From contig CANGCK010000002.1 of NCBI GenBank assembly GCA_947452295.1, forward strand, positions 1 to 64,000: 64,000 nt of DNA, given 5' to 3'. Source of the DNA: Sphingobacteriia bacterium (lineage in GTDB: Bacteria > Bacteroidota > Bacteroidia > Chitinophagales > Chitinophagaceae). Of this stretch, positions 39,840-50,099 are shown in pieces. The translations under genes and the position numbers were made by a program. A model generated the notes under the pieces. It saw only the letters and a program-made list of their open reading frames with translations, was not told where the DNA came from and did not search any database. Each line of letters starts with the position of its first letter. Positions within the stretch are counted from its first letter, which is position 1.

Positions 39840-41039
39840 ATGAAATACGCCAACAGATATGTAGAAAATGCTATACAGCTTTTGCAAGCCTATGATGGTA
39901 CTGTTCCACTTGCTATATTTTTAAAAAAATATTTTGCACAGTATAAAAAATTTGGATCAAAAGATCGAAAAAATATTGCTCAACTTTGTTATGCATATTT
40001 TCGGGTAGGAAGTGCTGCCAAAAATATTCAAAAGGAAGAAGGTATTAAAATAGCTCTTTTTATTACAAATAATGAACCAGGGAAATGGGGCGAATTATTT
40101 GATGAAAATTGGTTGACAAATTGGACGGGCACTATTCTTCAAAGACTAGCATATGTAGAATCAATACAACCTTTATTTGATCGACAACAAATTTTTCCAT
40201 TTGATAAAGTTTTAAGTGCTGAGGTAGATTCAACACTTTTTTCCCATGGACATTTAATTCAACCAGACCTTTTTTTACGAGTTCGATCTAATAAACTTAA
40301 TAAGGTTAAAGCTTCTTTAACCAATGCAGGAATTCAGTATCATCAATTAACCGATACTACTTTAGCATTGCCCAATAGTACCAAATTAAATGAAGTGATT
40401 GCATTAGATACTGATGCAGTAGTACAAGATTTGAGTTCCCAAAAAGTAGGCGCACTAATTCAGAAAATAGATCGAAAATTACTGTCATCCCCTTCTTCAT
40501 TTTCAGTATGGGATTGTTGTGCTGCCAGCGGCGGTAAATCGATTTTGGCCCATGATATATTAGGTAGTTTTAAACTTGTTGTTTCTGATATTCGAAGTGC
40601 TATATTGCATAACTTGTCGCAACGTTTTGAGCGAGCTGGCTTACGCCATTATCAACAATTTGTAGTAGATTTATCGAATATACATTTGCAAAAAAATAAC
40701 AATATTCATTTACCCAAAGCAGATTTACTAATAGCAGATGTGCCTTGTAGTGGAAGTGGTACATGGTCTAGAACACCGGAACAATTGTTTTATTTTAATC
40801 AACAACAAATTGCTGTTTTTCAGGATTTGCAACAAAAAATAATTTCAAATATTATTCCATCACTCAATAAGGGTGGCTATTTGTTGTTTATTACTTGCTC
40901 TGTTTTTAAACAAGAAAACGAAGAAAATTCGGCGTTTATTCAACATAAATTTTCGTTACAGTTGTTAGAACAGGGTATAATTAAAGGGTATGAAAATAAA
41001 GCCGATACGATGTTTGCCGCATTATTTAGACGAATTTGA
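39840..41039 (+). CDS. RsmB/NOL1/NOP2/Sun-type rRNA cytosine-C5 methyltransferase
   Basis: VWDCCAASGGKSILAHD, LLIADVPCSGSGTWSRTPE, LLFITCSVFKQENEENSA. Confidence 0.93.
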   Translation: MKYANRYVENAIQLLQAYDGTVPLAIFLKKYFAQYKKFGSKDRKNIAQLCYAYFRVGSAAKNIQKEEGIKIALFITNNEPGKWGELFDENWLTNWTGTILQRLAYVESIQPLFDRQQIFPFDKVLSAEVDSTLFSHGHLIQPDLFLRVRSNKLNKVKASLTNAGIQYHQLTDTTLALPNSTKLNEVIALDTDAVVQDLSSQKVGALIQKIDRKLLSSPSSFSVWDCCAASGGKSILAHDILGSFKLVVSDIRSAILHNLSQRFERAGLRHYQQFVVDLSNIHLQKNNNIHLPKADLLIADVPCSGSGTWSRTPEQLFYFNQQQIAVFQDLQQKIISNIIPSLNKGGYLLFITCSVFKQENEENSAFIQHKFSLQLLEQGIIKGYENKADTMFAALFRRI

Positions 41040-41077
41040 TAGCTTTTATAGAGAAAATATGATATCGGATAATTAGG

Positions 41078-42187
41078 TTATCCATTTACCAATTCCCCTC
41101 TTCTAATAACTCCACCGCCAATCACATCATTCCCTTCATAAAAAACAGCACTTTGTCCGGGCGCAATACTTTTCACGTTCTCAAAAAAACGAATGCGTAA
41201 ACTATCATCTGCATTATATAAATTACTTAAAGCGCCTTTGTCTTTGTAGCGTATGCGGGTTGTGGCTTCCATACCATCAGAAATGCCATCGTATTTTATC
41301 CAATTAATTTTACCCACCAACATATCGTTTTGCTCCAAATCTGTTTCATCTCCTAAAACCACCGTATTGGTATCAGGGTTAATGGCAGTTACATAAATTG
41401 GTCGACCTAACGCTATTTCTAATCCTTTTCGCTGACCAATGGTATAAAATGGGTATCCCTTGTGTTGTCCAAGTTTTTTTCCGCTTTTATCTACAAACCA
41501 TCCTCCAGCAACACTATCTTCTAAATTGGCTACTCTTCTTTTCAAAAATCCTCTGTAATCATTATCTGGTACAAAGCAAATTTCGTAACTCTCACTTTTC
41601 TTTGCTAGTTCGGGGTATCCCATATCAATAGCCATTTGTCGTATGGCTGATTTGTGATAACCACCTAATGGCATCATTGTGCGACTTAATAATTCCTGAT
41701 CTAACCCCCATAAAACATAGCTCTGGTCTTTTGTTTCATCCAATCCTTTGCTTATCACATATCGGCCATTGGTATGCTGCCTAACTTCTGCATAGTGCCC
41801 AGTTGCTATAAAATCGCAGCCCAATGCATTGGCTCTTTTCAATAATGCTCTCCACTTAATATGTGTATTGCACATTACACAAGGGTTGGGCGTTCGGCCT
41901 GCAATATATTCTTCCACAAAATTCTCAATCACAAAATCACCAAATTCTTCCCGTATATCTAATATAAAATGTGGAAATCCATGATGAACGGCCGCCTGTC
42001 GAGCATCATTAAAAGAGTCTATATTACAACACCCCGTTTCTTTAGAAGAACCCCCACTCGTTGCATAATCCCATGTTTTCATGGTAATACCTATTACTTC
42101 ATATCCTTCATGGTGCAGCATTAGGGCCGTAACAGTACTATCAATACCCCCACTCATGGCTACCAACACTTTTCCTTTGCGGCTCAT
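41078..42187 (-). CDS. mnmA: tRNA-specific 2-thiouridylase
   Basis: AMSGGIDSTVTALML PP-loop, GRTPNPCVMCNTHIKWRALL, CFVPDNDYRGFL, YTIGQRKGL. Confidence 0.96.
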   Translation of the reverse strand: MSRKGKVLVAMSGGIDSTVTALMLHHEGYEVIGITMKTWDYATSGGSSKETGCCNIDSFNDARQAAVHHGFPHFILDIREEFGDFVIENFVEEYIAGRTPNPCVMCNTHIKWRALLKRANALGCDFIATGHYAEVRQHTNGRYVISKGLDETKDQSYVLWGLDQELLSRTMMPLGGYHKSAIRQMAIDMGYPELAKKSESYEICFVPDNDYRGFLKRRVANLEDSVAGGWFVDKSGKKLGQHKGYPFYTIGQRKGLEIALGRPIYVTAINPDTNTVVLGDETDLEQNDMLVGKINWIKYDGISDGMEATTRIRYKDKGALSNLYNADDSLRIRFFENVKSIAPGQSAVFYEGNDVIGGGVIRRGELVNG

Positions 42188-42361
42188 ATAAAAAATTTAT
42201 ACAAAATTAAAACAACTCCGCTTAAAATACCCCAATTATGGGGTAGTGGATACCCTCAAATCTATCGAAATGCGAAAAAAGCAGGTAAAAAAAATTAAAT
42301 AATGCGGTTTATACGCTTTTATCTTAATTTCAATTTTCAGATTTTTACAAAAAACAATTCT

Positions 42362-42790
42362 ATGATCAAGTTAACAGCAATTGGTAATCTAGGCAGAGAT
42401 GCGGTTCTAAATACAGTAAGCGGAAAAAATGTAATTAATTTTACAGTAGCGCATACTGAGCGTTATAAAGATGCTCAGGGAAATCAAAAAGATAAAACAA
42501 TTTGGGTTGATTGTGCATACTGGACAGAAAGAACGGGCATAGCACCTTATCTTAAAAAAGGCACTCAAGTATATGTAGAGGGGCAACCTGATGTGAGAAC
42601 TTATACCAATAAAGAGGGTGTACATGGCGCAACACTTTCATTAAGAGTCTCTAGCGTTCAACTTTTGGGAGGTAAATCAAATGATTCAGCCACTAGTGTT
42701 GATTATCCGTCAGCAGCTTCGTCAGCACCAGTACAACCAATGCCATCTGTTGGAGATACTGCTGATAGCTCAGATGATTTGCCATTTTAA
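42362..42790 (+). CDS. ssb: Single-stranded DNA-binding protein
   Basis: IKLTAIGNLGRDAVLN...FTVAHTERY...WVDCAYW, acidic C-tail DSSDDLPF. Confidence 0.95.
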   Translation: MIKLTAIGNLGRDAVLNTVSGKNVINFTVAHTERYKDAQGNQKDKTIWVDCAYWTERTGIAPYLKKGTQVYVEGQPDVRTYTNKEGVHGATLSLRVSSVQLLGGKSNDSATSVDYPSAASSAPVQPMPSVGDTADSSDDLPF

Positions 42791-42820
42791 GCGGTTAATT
42801 AGTTAGTAAGTTCAATATAC

Positions 42821-42851
42821 TCCCGGCTGCTTTTGTAGCCGGGATTTTTTT
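42821..42851 (+). terminator. Intrinsic terminator of ssb
   Basis: TCCCGGCT gcttttgt AGCCGGGA TTTTTTT. Confidence 0.9.
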
Positions 42852-42865
42852 ATCCCTCATTCAAT

Positions 42866-42873
42866 TAAATTTG
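42866..42873 (+). promoter_or_regulatory. TAnnTTTG box (TAAATTTG)
   Basis: 21 bp upstream of ATG 42894. Confidence 0.5.
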
Positions 42874-42893
42874 CATTTTAATTTTAATTTCTC

Positions 42894-43970
42894 ATGCAAT
42901 TATTTCAATATCAAGTACTCTATCAATTTACATACGATGTGTTTAAAGCAATTGGTTGCTCCGAAAATGATGCTGCAACTGCCACAGAAGTATTGCTTTC
43001 GGCCGATTTGCGCGGTATCGACAGCCATGGCGTGGCGCGGTTAAGTGGGTATATACGGTTGTGGCAAGCCGGAAGAATTAATGCAACACCTTCTATCCGC
43101 ATCATTCATGAAACGCCTTCTACCGCTGTAATTGATGGCGATGCCGGTCTTGGGTTAATAGTAGCTCCATTTGCTATGCAGGTTGCTATTGATAAGGCTA
43201 AAAAAGTGGGGACCGGTTGGGTAAGTGTGCAAAACTCTAATCATTTTGGCATCGCTGGTTATCATGCAATGATGGCTCTAAATGAAGATATGATTGGTAT
43301 GGCCATGACAAATGCCAGTGCATTGGTAGCACCAACATTTTCTGTAGAGAAAATGTTGGGTACAAACCCCATTGCTGTTGCCATTCCTGCCGGTAATGAA
43401 CCTCCTTTTGTTGCAGATTTTGCTACTACCACGGCGGCTAATGGGAAACTAGAAATTTTACAACGCAAAAAAGCCAACGCTCCCACTGGATGGGTTCAAG
43501 ACCAAGAAGGTAACGCAAGTACCGATGCAAATATCCTCAAAAAAAATGGTGCGTTACTTCCACTTGGCAGTGATAGAGAACATGGCAGCCATAAAGGTTA
43601 TGCACTTGGTAGCATTGTAGATATATTTTCTGCAGTGTTAAGCGGTGCTTCTTATGGACCATGGGCACCCCCTTTTCCTGCTTATATCCCTATGCCTGAA
43701 AATATGCCAGGTAAAGGGTTAGGTCATTTTTTTGGCGCAATGCGAATTGATGCGTTTCGGCCAGCTACAGATTTTAAACAGCACATGGACAATTGGATTA
43801 CTCGATTCCGTGCTGCTAAACCAGCAGAAGGCTGCGAAAAAGTGCTTATTCCTGGTGATCCTGAACGCGAAATACAGCAAAGTAGAATGGTTGAAGGAAT
43901 TCCATTACTAACAACTATTGTAGAAGATTTGAAAAATACAGGTTCATTATTTGATATAAAAGGATTGTAA
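42894..43970 (+). CDS. Ldh family oxidoreductase (malate/L-lactate dehydrogenase type)
   Basis: LLSADLRGIDSHGVARLSGY, NSNHFGIAGYHAMMAL, GTNPIAVAIPAG, HKGYALG. Confidence 0.94.
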   Translation: MQLFQYQVLYQFTYDVFKAIGCSENDAATATEVLLSADLRGIDSHGVARLSGYIRLWQAGRINATPSIRIIHETPSTAVIDGDAGLGLIVAPFAMQVAIDKAKKVGTGWVSVQNSNHFGIAGYHAMMALNEDMIGMAMTNASALVAPTFSVEKMLGTNPIAVAIPAGNEPPFVADFATTTAANGKLEILQRKKANAPTGWVQDQEGNASTDANILKKNGALLPLGSDREHGSHKGYALGSIVDIFSAVLSGASYGPWAPPFPAYIPMPENMPGKGLGHFFGAMRIDAFRPATDFKQHMDNWITRFRAAKPAEGCEKVLIPGDPEREIQQSRMVEGIPLLTTIVEDLKNTGSLFDIKGL

Positions 43971-43972
43971 TA

Positions 43973-43980
43973 TAGATTTG
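43973..43980 (+). promoter_or_regulatory. TAnnTTTG box (TAGATTTG) upstream of aspartate kinase
   Basis: 38 bp upstream of ATG 44018. Confidence 0.5.
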
Positions 43981-44017
43981 TAATAATCACCATTTTCTAA
44001 ATTAAAAATAACATCAA

Positions 44018-45337
44018 ATGAAGGTAATGAAGTTTGGAGGCACCAGCGTTGGTAAGCCAGAGCGTATGCACGAAGTGGCACAATTAATCACTAAAGATAA
44101 TAAGCGTAAGATAGTGGTGTTGAGCGCGTTAAGTGGTACTACCAATGCGTTGGTAGAAATCAGCAATTTCTTGGCTTCAGGTGATAAAGCTTCCGCCAGC
44201 ATTAAAATAGATCAATTACATGAGCATTATAAAAACTTTATCCAGCTCCTGGTTGCTAAAGAAGAATCTCGCAAAAAAGCAAACGAAATAATCGACAAAC
44301 ATTTCGAGTTTCTTCGCATCATTTTACTCATTTCTTTCAGTGAATCTTTATATAAAGATATTTTAGCTCAAGGCGAGCTAATGAGTACAAAATTATTTTG
44401 TGTATATCTGGAAGAAGCTGGTATAAAACACGCACTGCTTCCTGCTTTAGAATTTATGTCGATTGATGCCAATGAAGAACCGCAACTGCTCGCTATTAGA
44501 ACAAAGTTGAACGAATTGTTGCAACAACTAACGGATGTAGATATTTTTATCACGCAGGGATATATTTGTAAAAATGCTAGAGGAGAAGTTGATAATTTAA
44601 AACGTGGCGGAAGCGATTACACTGCTTCATTAGTAGCGGCCGCTGCTCGTGCAGAAGTATGTGAAATATGGACCGATATTGATGGTATGCACAATAACGA
44701 CCCTCGTATCGTCAATAAAACCTTTGCAATTGAACAGCTTAGTTTTGATGAAGCCGCTGAACTGGCTTATTTTGGTGCAAAAATTTTACACCCTACTTGT
44801 ATTTGGCCTGCCCAACAAGAAAATGTACCCGTTCGTTTATTAAATACCATGCAACCCGAAGCCGCCGGAACCGTTATTACTAAAGAAGCTGGTAGTGTTG
44901 GTGTAAAAGCTATGGCTGCTAAAGATGGCATAGTAGCAATTAAAATAAAAAGTAGTCGTATGCTATTGGCTTATGGTTTCTTAAGAAAAATATTTGAAGT
45001 ATTCGAGAAATACAAAACATCAATAGATATGATCACAACTTCAGAAGTGGCTGTATCTGTTACAATTGATAATGATCAGTTTTTACAGGAAATTGTACGC
45101 GAACTAGAACCTTTTGGCACTGTAGATGTTCTAAAGAATCAAACTATAGTTTCTATTGTAGGCAATGAAATTGCACAAACTAAAAATGTATTGCAAAAAT
45201 TATTCGATTCATTAAAAGATGTGCAAGTAACCATGGTAAGTTATGGCGGTAGTCCGCATAACATTTCATTGTTAGTACCTGCTAATGAAAAAGTTAACAC
45301 ATTACAGTTGTTAAATAGTGGCCTGTTTGGTTTGTAA
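44018..45337 (+). CDS. lysC: Aspartate kinase (monofunctional)
   Basis: MKVMKFGGTSVG, KRGGSDYTASLVAAA, two C-terminal ACT-like segments, no homoserine dehydrogenase domain. Confidence 0.93.
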   Translation: MKVMKFGGTSVGKPERMHEVAQLITKDNKRKIVVLSALSGTTNALVEISNFLASGDKASASIKIDQLHEHYKNFIQLLVAKEESRKKANEIIDKHFEFLRIILLISFSESLYKDILAQGELMSTKLFCVYLEEAGIKHALLPALEFMSIDANEEPQLLAIRTKLNELLQQLTDVDIFITQGYICKNARGEVDNLKRGGSDYTASLVAAAARAEVCEIWTDIDGMHNNDPRIVNKTFAIEQLSFDEAAELAYFGAKILHPTCIWPAQQENVPVRLLNTMQPEAAGTVITKEAGSVGVKAMAAKDGIVAIKIKSSRMLLAYGFLRKIFEVFEKYKTSIDMITTSEVAVSVTIDNDQFLQEIVRELEPFGTVDVLKNQTIVSIVGNEIAQTKNVLQKLFDSLKDVQVTMVSYGGSPHNISLLVPANEKVNTLQLLNSGLFGL

Positions 45338-45354
45338 ACAAGTAAATAATTAAA

Positions 45355-45771
45355 ATGAGCAATACAGTTATCACAGTTGAAGTTATAATAGATGCATCTG
45401 TTGAACAGGTTTGGAACTATTTTACCGATCCGCAACATGTTACTAAATGGAATGCCGCTTCTTCCGATTGGCATACTACCAATGCAGAAAATGATTTGAC
45501 AATTGGTGGAAAATTCTCCTACAGAATGGAAGCCAAAGACGGAAGTTTTGGATTTGATTTTTGGGGTATTTACGACAATATAGTGTTGCATAAAATCATT
45601 GAATATACTTTAGGAGATGACCGTAAAGTAATAGTAGGTTTTAAAAATGTTAATAATACCACAGAAATTATTGAAAAGTTTGACGCGGAGACTGTTAACA
45701 GTGTTGAGTTACAGCAATCAGGCTGGCAGGCAATTTTAAATAATTTTAAAGCATATGTTGAAGCCAATTAG
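45355..45771 (+). CDS. SRPBCC/AHSA1-like domain protein
   Basis: VEVIIDASVEQVWNYFTDPQHVTKWNAAS...WQAILNNFKAYVE. Confidence 0.9.
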   Translation: MSNTVITVEVIIDASVEQVWNYFTDPQHVTKWNAASSDWHTTNAENDLTIGGKFSYRMEAKDGSFGFDFWGIYDNIVLHKIIEYTLGDDRKVIVGFKNVNNTTEIIEKFDAETVNSVELQQSGWQAILNNFKAYVEAN

Positions 45772-45802
45772 TTGTTGCTTTTTTTAACATCATTAAAATC
45801 AT

Positions 45803-45846
45803 GCGCCTAATTAAATTGCATTTATTGCTATCATTTAATTAGGCGC
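45803..45846. repeat. Perfect 14-bp inverted repeat with 16-nt loop (hairpin/terminator candidate)
   Basis: GCGCCTAATTAAAT ... ATTTAATTAGGCGC. Confidence 0.9.
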
Positions 45847-45885
45847 TAATAAAACACGACTGATAATTATTAGTCTTCACTAAAT

Positions 45886-46863
45886 ATGAAGCAATCATTA
45901 AAAGACTTCATCATTCTACATATTTTTAATCATAAACCGCATACAAGTATCGGTAAATTAACCTATAGCGGTTACCTAAAGGCAAAGAATGCTCGCGTTT
46001 TCAAAATAACAATTCTTGCATTTTTAAAAGAGTTGTTTTATATTTTATTGGGAATTTGTTCCGCAACATTTGGATTACAAAGTTTTTTATTGCCCAATAG
46101 TTTTATAGATGGTGGCGCAACAGGTATTTCATTATTAATCGCTGAAATTTTTAATGTACCTATTTATGTATTGATCTTATTGGTGAATATCCCTTTTATA
46201 ATTTTAGGATTAAATGTAATAGGAAAGCCGTTTGCTATTAAAGCAAGTCTTGCCATTATTGGCTTAGCTTTATCACTTGCTGTTATTAATTTTCCGCAGG
46301 TAACACACGATAAATTATTGGTAGCAGTATTTGGCGGACTGTTTTTAGGGGCTGGTATTGGTCTTTCTGTAAGAGGCGGTGCAGTATTAGATGGTACGGA
46401 AGTTCTGGCAATATTTCTAAGTCGTAAGTTAGGTGCTACCATTGGTGATATAATTACCGTAGTTAATATTGTGGTTTTTTCGATTGCCGCTTATATGTTA
46501 TCTGTAGAAACAGCTTTATACTCTATGCTTACCTATTTTGCTGCATCTAAAACATTGGATTTTGTAATTGAAGGTGTGGAAGAATATACCGGTGTAACTA
46601 TTGTATCGGTTCATTGCGAGAAAATACGCGTTATGGTAGCCGAAAAATTAGGACGTGGAGTTACTGTTTATAAGGGTAAGAGAGGTTTTGGAAAACATGG
46701 ACATACGCACGATCAGGATATTGTTTTCACGGTGATTACCAGATTAGAAATCAGTAAACTACATACCGAAATTGAAAAAATAGATCCCAATGCTTTTGTA
46801 GTAATGAATAGTATAAAGGACACTAAAGGAGGAATGATTAAAAAACGCGCATTGAGCAGGTAA
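45886..46863 (+). CDS. YitT family membrane protein
   Basis: Multi-TM; NSFIDGGATGISLLI, LDGTEVLAIFLSRKL, C-terminal DUF2179-like GRGVTVYKGKRGFG. Confidence 0.93.
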   Translation: MKQSLKDFIILHIFNHKPHTSIGKLTYSGYLKAKNARVFKITILAFLKELFYILLGICSATFGLQSFLLPNSFIDGGATGISLLIAEIFNVPIYVLILLVNIPFIILGLNVIGKPFAIKASLAIIGLALSLAVINFPQVTHDKLLVAVFGGLFLGAGIGLSVRGGAVLDGTEVLAIFLSRKLGATIGDIITVVNIVVFSIAAYMLSVETALYSMLTYFAASKTLDFVIEGVEEYTGVTIVSVHCEKIRVMVAEKLGRGVTVYKGKRGFGKHGHTHDQDIVFTVITRLEISKLHTEIEKIDPNAFVVMNSIKDTKGGMIKKRALSR

Positions 46864-46876
46864 ATAATTTAAACAA

Positions 46877-46907
46877 AAAGGCGGAGCAAATAAATTGTTC
46901 CGCCTTT
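46877..46907. terminator. Bidirectional terminator between YitT gene and queA
   Basis: AAAGGCGGAGCAA taaa TTGTTCCGCCTTT with one wobble. Confidence 0.85.
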
Positions 46908-46928
46908 CATAAGTAGTTAATGGTGTCA

Positions 46929-47978
46929 TTAAATTATCAATAATGCATCTCCATAGCTGAAGAAACGATATTTATCTTTAATAGCTTTTTGGTATGCTTC
47001 AATTGCTAAATCATAACCTGCAAATGCACAAGTCATAATTAATAAACTTGTTTTTGGTAAATGAAAATTGGTTACTAAGCTATCCGCTACATTGAAATTA
47101 TAAGGTGGGTGAATAAAATGATTTGTCCAACCTTCACTAGGTTTTAATAATTGTTGAGCAGTAAAGCTGCTTTCCATAGCACGCATGGTTGTAGTACCAA
47201 TTGAACAAATTCGTTTGCCATTTTCTTTTGCTTTATTTACAATGGCACAAGCTTGTTCATTAATTTGGTAATATTCTGCATCCATTTTATGCTTGCTCAA
47301 ATCTTCTACTTCAATAGGGCGGAATGTGCCCAATCCGGTATGTAATGTAACTTCTGCAAAACGAATACCTTGTATTTCACAACGCTTAATTAATTCCTTG
47401 CTAAAATGCAAACCTGCAGTTGGAGCTGCAACAGCTCCTTCATGCTTTGCATATACAGTTTGGTAACGTTCTTTATCTTCTTCATCTGGCTTGCGTTTGA
47501 TGTATTTTGGAAGTGGTGTTTCTCCCAAAAATTCCAACATTTTTTTGAAGCTTTCATCGTCATCATCCCATAAAAAACGTATGGTTCTCCCTCTACTGGT
47601 AGTATTGTCTATTACTTCCGCTACCAATTCTTCATTATCTCCAAAATACAATTTATTGCCTACACGTATTTTCCTTGCGGGATCAACAATTACATCCCAA
47701 AGACGGTTTGGCTTATTTAATTCGCGCAGTAAAAAAACCTCAATCTTCGCACCTGTTTTTTCCTTTCTTCCATACATCCTGGCAGGAAATACTTTGGTAT
47801 TGTTCACTACAAACACATCTTTGTCATCGTAATATTCCAAAATATCTTTGAAATTACGATTTTCCATGTGACCACTTTTTCTGTCAACAACCATCAGTCG
47901 GCTGTCTTCTCTTCTTTTTGTAGGATTTTGTGCAATCAGGTTCAACGGTAGGTCGAACTTAAACTGTGATAATTTCAT
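46929..47978 (-). CDS. queA: S-adenosylmethionine:tRNA ribosyltransferase-isomerase
   Basis: [68 protein letters not shown]. Confidence 0.96.
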   Translation of the reverse strand: MKLSQFKFDLPLNLIAQNPTKRREDSRLMVVDRKSGHMENRNFKDILEYYDDKDVFVVNNTKVFPARMYGRKEKTGAKIEVFLLRELNKPNRLWDVIVDPARKIRVGNKLYFGDNEELVAEVIDNTTSRGRTIRFLWDDDDESFKKMLEFLGETPLPKYIKRKPDEEDKERYQTVYAKHEGAVAAPTAGLHFSKELIKRCEIQGIRFAEVTLHTGLGTFRPIEVEDLSKHKMDAEYYQINEQACAIVNKAKENGKRICSIGTTTMRAMESSFTAQQLLKPSEGWTNHFIHPPYNFNVADSLVTNFHLPKTSLLIMTCAFAGYDLAIEAYQKAIKDKYRFFSYGDALLII

Positions 47979-48174
47979 GTGTATATATCTTTTGTTTTTT
48001 ATTGGTCACATGTGACTCGCCAACTGGAATTTGCTGTTTCATTGCAAACTTTATTTTATGGCTCATTTCATGTAACTAATCAGTTTTAAGATGATAGCCA
48101 CAGTCAGTATGCCTACGCAAAAAATTACTGGTAGGCCAACACTTCATGTTACGGCATGAATTTTTGAAAGGCTG

Positions 48175-48182
48175 CAAATGTA
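48175..48182 (-). promoter_or_regulatory. TAnnTTTG box (TACATTTG) driving a roughly 190-nt leader toward queA
   Basis: CAAATGTA on + strand. Confidence 0.45.
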
Positions 48183-48255
48183 CGTAAAAATATACAGTAT
48201 TATGCAGATTAAACAAAATCTATGGTAACTTTTTGATAATCAATGATTTAATTAG

Positions 48256-49980
48256 CTATATAGTGAATGTAGGTATAGCTGAAATTAGTTGTTGGGTATA
48301 GCTTTCTTTAGGTGAATGGTAAATAGCATTTGATGCTCCCATTTCTACTATTCTTCCTTTTTGCATTACTATTATTCTATCGCTAATGTATTTCACCACC
48401 GATAAGTCATGAGATATAAATAGATTGGTAAACCCAAAATCGGCTTTTAAATCATTCAACAAATTCAATACCTGCGACTGAACACTTACATCTAAGGCCG
48501 AAACGCTTTCATCACAAATAATAAAAGATGGTTTCATTGCCAATGCCCTGGCAATCACAATTCTTTGCCGTTGGCCACCACTAAATTCATGTGGATAGCG
48601 CTGGTAGTGATCAGGAAGTAAATTTACTTTCTCTAACAAATGAATTACTTCTTCTTTAGCAGTTTTATTTTTTGATACCAACCCATGAACTTTTAGAGGT
48701 TCAGCAATCGCCTCACCAATTGTCATTCTAGGGTTCAAAGAAGAGTAGGGGTCTTGAAAAATAATTTGAATCTCTTTGCGCAATTTTTTTAATGCGCCAG
48801 CAGTAGTAGTGGTTAAATCAATACCCTTATAGATTACATTACCTGACGTAACAGGAAGCAATTGCAGAATGGCTCTTCCCAATGTTGTTTTGCCACAACC
48901 CGATTCTCCCACCAAACCCAATGTTTCTCCTGCAAATATGCTAAAGCTTACATCTTCTACCGCTTTTGCATAGGCAAGTGTCTTACCCCAAAATGATTGC
49001 TGGGTTGGAAAGTATACTTTTAAGTTTTTAACTTCTATCAATACCGCTTGCGGTGCTTGCTCTATTGATCTTGTATTTGTTGTCTTTATATTTTGGGGTC
49101 GATCAAATATGGTTTCACCTTCACTGTTCATAAAATCACTTACTATTGGAAGGCGTTGATCTTTAGAATACAATACCGGTCTACACGCCAATAATGCTTT
49201 AGTGTAAGGGTGTTTAGGAAACCGAAACAATTTTTCGGTACTGTTTTCTTCTACAATATTTCCTTTATACAAAACCACCACTTTATGGGCTATCTCTGCT
49301 ACTACACCTAAATCATGGGTGATAAAAATAACACCCATATTATTTTCTGCTTGTAAGGTTCGGATGATTTGTAAAATATTTTGTTGTACAGTTACATCTA
49401 AGGCAGTAGTTGGCTCATCACAAATTAATAATTCAGGCTCACAACTTATAGCCATTGCGATCATTACCCGTTGTTTTTGCCCTCCGCTTATTTGGTGCGG
49501 ATATTTATTGAATAACTCCTCCGGATTGGGCAATTGTACTTTTTTAAATAACTCAATGGTTCTTACTTTTGCAGCCTTATTGCTTAATTTTAAATGCGTT
49601 TTGATTGCTTCTACTACCTGAAAACCACAAGTAAGAACAGGATTTAGTGATGTCATTGGCTCCTGAAAAATCATGGCTATTTTATTACCCCTAAGATTCG
49701 ACAATGTTCTAAAATTTGCTTTTAACAAATCGATACTTTGCTCAGGTTGATTGTATATAATACTGCCCTTGGTATATTTTGCAGGAGGACTAGCCAATAA
49801 TCCCAATATTGATAAGGAAGTGATTGATTTTCCAGAGCCCGATTCGCCTACTATTGCTACTGTTTCGCCTCTATTAACAATTATATTCGCATTGTTCAAT
49901 GCTGGCCTTGAAGCAATACTGCTTTCAAATGCAATACTTAGGTTTTTAATCTGTAAAAGCGGTAATGCCATATTCATCAC
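48256..49980 (-). CDS. ABC transporter with two fused ATPase domains (oligopeptide/nickel type, DppD-DppF-like)
   Basis: Two Walker A sites (GESGSGKS, GESGCGKT), two signature motifs (SGGQKQR, SGGQRQR). Confidence 0.94.
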   Translation of the reverse strand: MMNMALPLLQIKNLSIAFESSIASRPALNNANIIVNRGETVAIVGESGSGKSITSLSILGLLASPPAKYTKGSIIYNQPEQSIDLLKANFRTLSNLRGNKIAMIFQEPMTSLNPVLTCGFQVVEAIKTHLKLSNKAAKVRTIELFKKVQLPNPEELFNKYPHQISGGQKQRVMIAMAISCEPELLICDEPTTALDVTVQQNILQIIRTLQAENNMGVIFITHDLGVVAEIAHKVVVLYKGNIVEENSTEKLFRFPKHPYTKALLACRPVLYSKDQRLPIVSDFMNSEGETIFDRPQNIKTTNTRSIEQAPQAVLIEVKNLKVYFPTQQSFWGKTLAYAKAVEDVSFSIFAGETLGLVGESGCGKTTLGRAILQLLPVTSGNVIYKGIDLTTTTAGALKKLRKEIQIIFQDPYSSLNPRMTIGEAIAEPLKVHGLVSKNKTAKEEVIHLLEKVNLLPDHYQRYPHEFSGGQRQRIVIARALAMKPSFIICDESVSALDVSVQSQVLNLLNDLKADFGFTNLFISHDLSVVKYISDRIIVMQKGRIVEMGASNAIYHSPKESYTQQLISAIPTFTI

Positions 49981-50050
49981 AATTTAAGCGGATTTCATAA
50001 TTGCCCATACTAATTTTTTTATTCATTCGCAATATTGACAATGTTTCACT

Positions 50051-50058
50051 TAATTTTG
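50051..50058 (+). promoter_or_regulatory. TAnnTTTG box (TAATTTTG) upstream of ccsA/ccmC
   Basis: 42 bp upstream of refined ATG 50100. Confidence 0.45.
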
Positions 50059-50099
50059 ATGCGGAATTGCACTCAATAATTGTGCATAAACAAATTCGT

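Noticed and set aside
45355-46863. SRPBCC-YitT pair as a new system
   Set aside because: The genes are separated by a strong hairpin and belong to broad, common families; no evidence for joint function.
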